Source of the DNA: a bacterium
Lineage (GTDB): Bacteria > Krumholzibacteriota > Krumholzibacteria > LZORAL124-64-63
Direction: 5' to 3'
Length of the DNA stretch: 6,371 nucleotides
Assembly: GCA_016873405.1 (NCBI GenBank)
Contig: VGXH01000111.1
Span: 1 to 6,371 of the forward strand
The notes beneath the pieces are model-generated. The model was given only the letters and a program-made list of their open reading frames with translations. It did not search any database and was not told where the DNA came from. Positions 5,201 to 6,371 of the stretch are shown here, piece by piece. The position numbers and the translations under genes are program-made. Numbering within the stretch: the stretch's first letter is position 1; every line of letters begins with the position of its first letter.

Positions 5201-6371
5201 GGTCCAGCGATCGACGTAGTTGTACACCGTATCGGCCAGGTATGGCAGGCGGCTGAGCGCGACGAGCCGCCCGAGCCGGTGCTCGCCCTCGCAATAAAGC
5301 TGGCCGAAGAAGTTCTGTTGATAGGCGTTGACCGCGTAGGGAAATGACTCGCGCGTCGATCCCAGCGCGGCGACGGCGCCGCCTCCCGGGTTCTGCAGCA
5401 GGCGCTCCATCAGGCAGCTGTTGTCGAAGGCGGCCGAGGCGCAGTTCAAGCCGTAGAGCAGGAACTGGTGGTTGCCGTTGACGAGGTTGTCCGCGTCGAC
5501 GGTCGTGAAATTCCCGTCGCCGACCGACATGTTGAAGAAATAGCCATGCCCGATCTGGTTGACGATGCCGTAGTGGCCGGTGTTCAAGGTGTCGACCAGG
5601 CTCGCCTTCGTCAGCGGCCTGTCGCGGGGGAACAGGGCATCGGTCTCGTACATGCGGAGCGACTGCATGTCGGTGCAGGGGCCGATCAGGTTGGTGTACT
5701 GCTCATGGGCGAAGCTGGCGCCGTCCAGGAAGATGGTGGCGCCCGGCTGGTAGACCTCCGGGAACAGCACTTCGGCGGCCAGCAGCACGCGATTCGTCCA
5801 GCCGACGCCGGCGGGCTGCGATTCGTACTGGATCACCTTCTGCACGAAGAGCTGCGCTTGGGCCGACGTGCTGACCGGCGCGCGGCCGAGGTACACCTCC
5901 TCGGCGAAATCGACCAGGTCGCCCGGACGTTCGTACCACGCCGGTTGCCCGTAGTTCTCGTCGCCGTCCGCGTTCCAGTTGCCGTCCAGGCAGGCGAAGT
6001 ACAGGTCGCACGGAATCGCCGTGTAGCTGTTCGGCGGATACATGGAGTTGAGGATGAGGCGAGGCGGCAGGATATCGGCGTCGCCGCCCAGAAGCACGTA
6101 GTCGATGCCCCACTTCGCATACGCGTCCTGAATGTAGAAGCGGATCGTCTCCTGCAGGTCCGAGCCTTGGCGGTGGTTCGCGACGATGTACTCGCGCGTG
6201 GCGACCACGGTCGGCAGGCCGCGCGCCGTGCGGTAATCGGCCAGGGTCTGGAAGGCCGGCGCCAGCGCGGCGTTCGTGATGATCAGGCCGGCGACCGGGC
6301 TGCCGGCAAGGCTCGGCGTCTTGTCGGGGTTGAAACCGCCGCTCGGCGTCGCCACGGGCAGGCCGTCCTGC
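2204..6371 (-). CDS. Secreted multidomain C25 (gingipain-like) cysteine peptidase with FG-GAP repeats and FlgD-Ig-like C-terminus, 5' end outside window
   Basis: The frame is open from the right edge to TAG at 2206-2204. Residues here count from the GTG codon at 6355, which is probably internal because the frame continues to the edge. Domains in order: C25 peptidase (about 20-400) with the GD.DILP and YLGRAP core, His270 in NQIGHGYF and Cys305 in GLNCASAAFD as the catalytic pair (35 residues apart), and YTLLGDPALQVW closing the domain; an Ig-like domain (about 405-490); two beta domains, each with a GNGNG..D.GER motif (512-523 and 629-640); fibronectin type III (about 728-820, LTWEPP...YTVYRAS); eight FG-GAP/VCBS-type DxDxDG repeats (about 826-1275); and a C-terminal FlgD-Ig-like domain (1296-1383) with PNPFNPS, WDGLDDGGR and ASGVYFLRAE. 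The last resembles sorting or anchoring tails of FCB-group secreted proteins. Expected role: extracellular proteolysis, with substrate binding by the repeats. The signal peptide and any propeptide lie beyond the window. Substrate specificity cannot be told. Confidence 0.93.
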   Translation of the reverse strand, partial: QDGLPVATPSGGFNPDKTPSLAGSPVAGLIITNAALAPAFQTLADYRTARGLPTVVATREYIVANHRQGSDLQETIRFYIQDAYAKWGIDYVLLGGDADILPPRLILNSMYPPNSYTAIPCDLYFACLDGNWNADGDENYGQPAWYERPGDLVDFAEEVYLGRAPVSTSAQAQLFVQKVIQYESQPAGVGWTNRVLLAAEVLFPEVYQPGATIFLDGASFAHEQYTNLIGPCTDMQSLRMYETDALFPRDRPLTKASLVDTLNTGHYGIVNQIGHGYFFNMSVGDGNFTTVDADNLVNGNHQFLLYGLNCASAAFDNSCLMERLLQNPGGGAVAALGSTRESFPYAVNAYQQNFFGQLYCEGEHRLGRLVALSRLPYLADTVYNYVDRWTFESYTLLGDPALQVWSASPQALVVTAPSSLPLGTQTVNVTVTSAGSPLPGAVVCLQKAGEALAWALTNPAGQVALQVTLASGDSASLAVTGPNLAAHTRSIPVTASGRYLKITGLPLFDNGASGSIGNGNGVIDAGERIAFMPTYRNTGTSSATSLRGALSTTTPGVTVLTTEVVVANAAAGATTSALAPILVDFAASLPDGRPVRFRSDVRSGTTHWYSEIEIALNAPEPEVDTLDWQDTTWGNGNGTPDDGERLAVTVDLRNFGAGTTGPLNGRLRTQDPNVVLRDTVAAFTALGLLGHGQAASPFSLSLTSAAAGGSAWLLVTDSYGRQLRHDFTVGRPPVPPDLAASTELGPDTMLLTWEPPTHSNILGYTVYRASSPSGPWTRINRDIIERVCAYTDTGLPQLTLFHYRVAALDSSRVPSAMSAIVSRSTAPGELAGFPAGFDGETSGPLAVGDIDGNGRPEIVLASNQVWAWHHDGTEVRDGDNEALTLGQFTSFPDGTLLELAAVTMHDLDGQPGKEFIVCQRNQGPKVHVFKADGSHLSGWPRPLNTASSTTMNWAAPAVGDIDGDGQPEIVINTVNGMVWAWNTDGSEVRDGDGNPATQGILYVRPGAGGEWSRSGPTLIDIDGNGARDIVFGTKSDATGTRRLMAIRYDGTNLPGFPRTVNGAIDCDIAAGDLDDDGQPEFVFFDGWRYLHVVRANGTDYPGFPRLMDYPANNEWVTSPALADLDGDGWLEIVYTPNATGLSAKLVVVSAKIADGTSGQVRPGWPVDLPGAGEASPVVGDLDGDGVPEVVQGIGGGDVGAPYNLYAFHANGQLMTGFPITLTGPVRTSPVITDIDLDGDVDLVYAGWDFRCHVWDLPFAHAEAKAFWPTYKGNMRRDGVLSSPGVAPVTGPVVPAVPLALDLPWPNPFNPSVSVRLYVDAAREVRLAVHDLKGRRVRDLYEGRLNAGWRTVVWDGLDDGGRAVASGVYFLRAEGADAGAATRKLVLVR
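2207..2470 (-). other. FlgD-Ig-like C-terminal (type IX secretion-tail-like) domain of the C25 peptidase
   Basis: Residues 1296-1383 hold the PNPFNPS entry motif, a beta strand VSVRLYV, the VHDLKGRRVRDL segment, GWRTVVWDGLDDGGRAVASGVYF and a terminal TRKLVLVR. This pattern is typical of the roughly 80-90-residue tails on many secreted proteins of FCB-type bacteria. There it is associated with type IX secretion or surface attachment; whether this organism uses that route is not shown in the window. Confidence 0.85.
2531..3880 (-). repeat. Eight FG-GAP/VCBS-type calcium-binding repeats within the C25 peptidase
   Basis: Eight motifs of the form D-x-D-x-[DN]-G-x-x-[ED] begin at residues 844, 901, 955, 1015, 1067, 1118, 1175 and 1228. 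They are spaced 47-60 residues apart and are each followed by a hydrophobic strand (EIVLAS, EFIVCQ, EIVINT and so on). GFP or GWP turns recur between them. The spacing fits blades of a beta-propeller, with each loop binding calcium. The copy at 901 (DLDGQPGKE) has lost the third acidic position and the last (DIDLDGDVD) is shifted. Codon-level similarity is strong too: a 19-base stretch recurs exactly at 2816-2834 and 2987-3005. Confidence 0.85.
3896..4174 (-). other. Fibronectin type III domain within the C25 peptidase
   Basis: Residues about 728-820 begin with a Pro-rich linker (PPVPPDLAA) and contain the Trp of LTWEPP, the YTVYRAS strand, SGPWTRI, YTDTGL and FHYRVAALDSS. These are the usual landmarks of an FN3 fold. 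It sits between the paired GNGNG domains and the FG-GAP repeats and is probably a spacer or binding module. Confidence 0.8.
5156..6298 (-). other. C25 (gingipain family) catalytic domain
   Basis: This is the catalytic part of the large protein, residues about 20-400. Landmarks are VAGLIITNAA near the start, the WGIDYVLLGGDADILPPR strand and turn, EEVYLGRAPVS, His270 (IGHGY), Cys305 (NCASAAFD), AALGSTRES and TFESYTLLGDPAL. Both catalytic residues are present, so the enzyme looks active. The usual SC at the Cys site is NC here. Extra cysteines at 116, 122, 227, 314 and 355 could form disulfides outside the cell. Confidence 0.88.

Noticed and set aside
6353..6355. GTG at 6355 as the true start of the protease
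   Set aside because: The frame is open to the window edge with similar composition, and a signal peptide expected of a secreted C25 enzyme is missing after this codon.
1..6371. tRNA, rRNA, CRISPR array, insertion sequence or phage attachment site
   Set aside because: I read both strands and saw no spaced direct repeats, transposase motifs, cloverleaf or terminal inverted repeats. The only repeats are protein-coding FG-GAP copies and local hairpins.

Overview
The window is GC-rich bacterial DNA that I place, as an inference, in a lineage of the FCB group or a neighbouring candidate phylum (Eisenbacteria-, Krumholzibacteria- or Latescibacteria-like). The reasons are the high GC content, a gingipain-type (C25) surface protease carrying FG-GAP repeats and a C-terminal FlgD-Ig-like domain with a PNPFNPS motif, and the lipoprotein style of a small redox protein. 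No taxonomic marker gene is present.

Layout. Positions 1-386 (+) hold the 3' end of a coiled-coil protein of unknown function. A GC-rich hairpin region (about 420-479) separates it from three genes that all run on the minus strand and converge on it. In their transcription order these are: (i) 6371-2204, a very large secreted multidomain C25 cysteine peptidase whose N-terminus lies outside the window; (ii) 2038-1037, a D-Ala-D-Ala-ligase-like ATP-grasp enzyme, preceded by a gap of about 165 bases rich in inverted repeats; (iii) 1040-489, a small thioredoxin-fold lipoprotein whose start codon overlaps the ATP-grasp stop codon (ATGA).

The main discovery is gene (iii). Naive ORF calling breaks it into two unrelated-looking pieces because an in-frame TGA lies at 824-822. 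The TGA falls exactly at the first position of a CxxC-type redox motif (U-G-I-C). The frame on both sides is the same and uninterrupted: a lipoprotein signal peptide before it and a thioredoxin-like C-terminal half after it. A stem-loop directly downstream has the spacing and loop G expected of a bacterial SECIS element. The gene therefore most likely encodes a 183-residue selenoprotein of UxxC type.

How the genes may work together. The ATP-grasp ligase and the selenolipoprotein are translationally coupled and probably form one functional unit, but their common substrate cannot be read from the sequence. The large protease is probably a separate transcription unit. It looks like an exported, calcium-stabilised surface or secreted proteinase, and nothing ties it to the other two except orientation.
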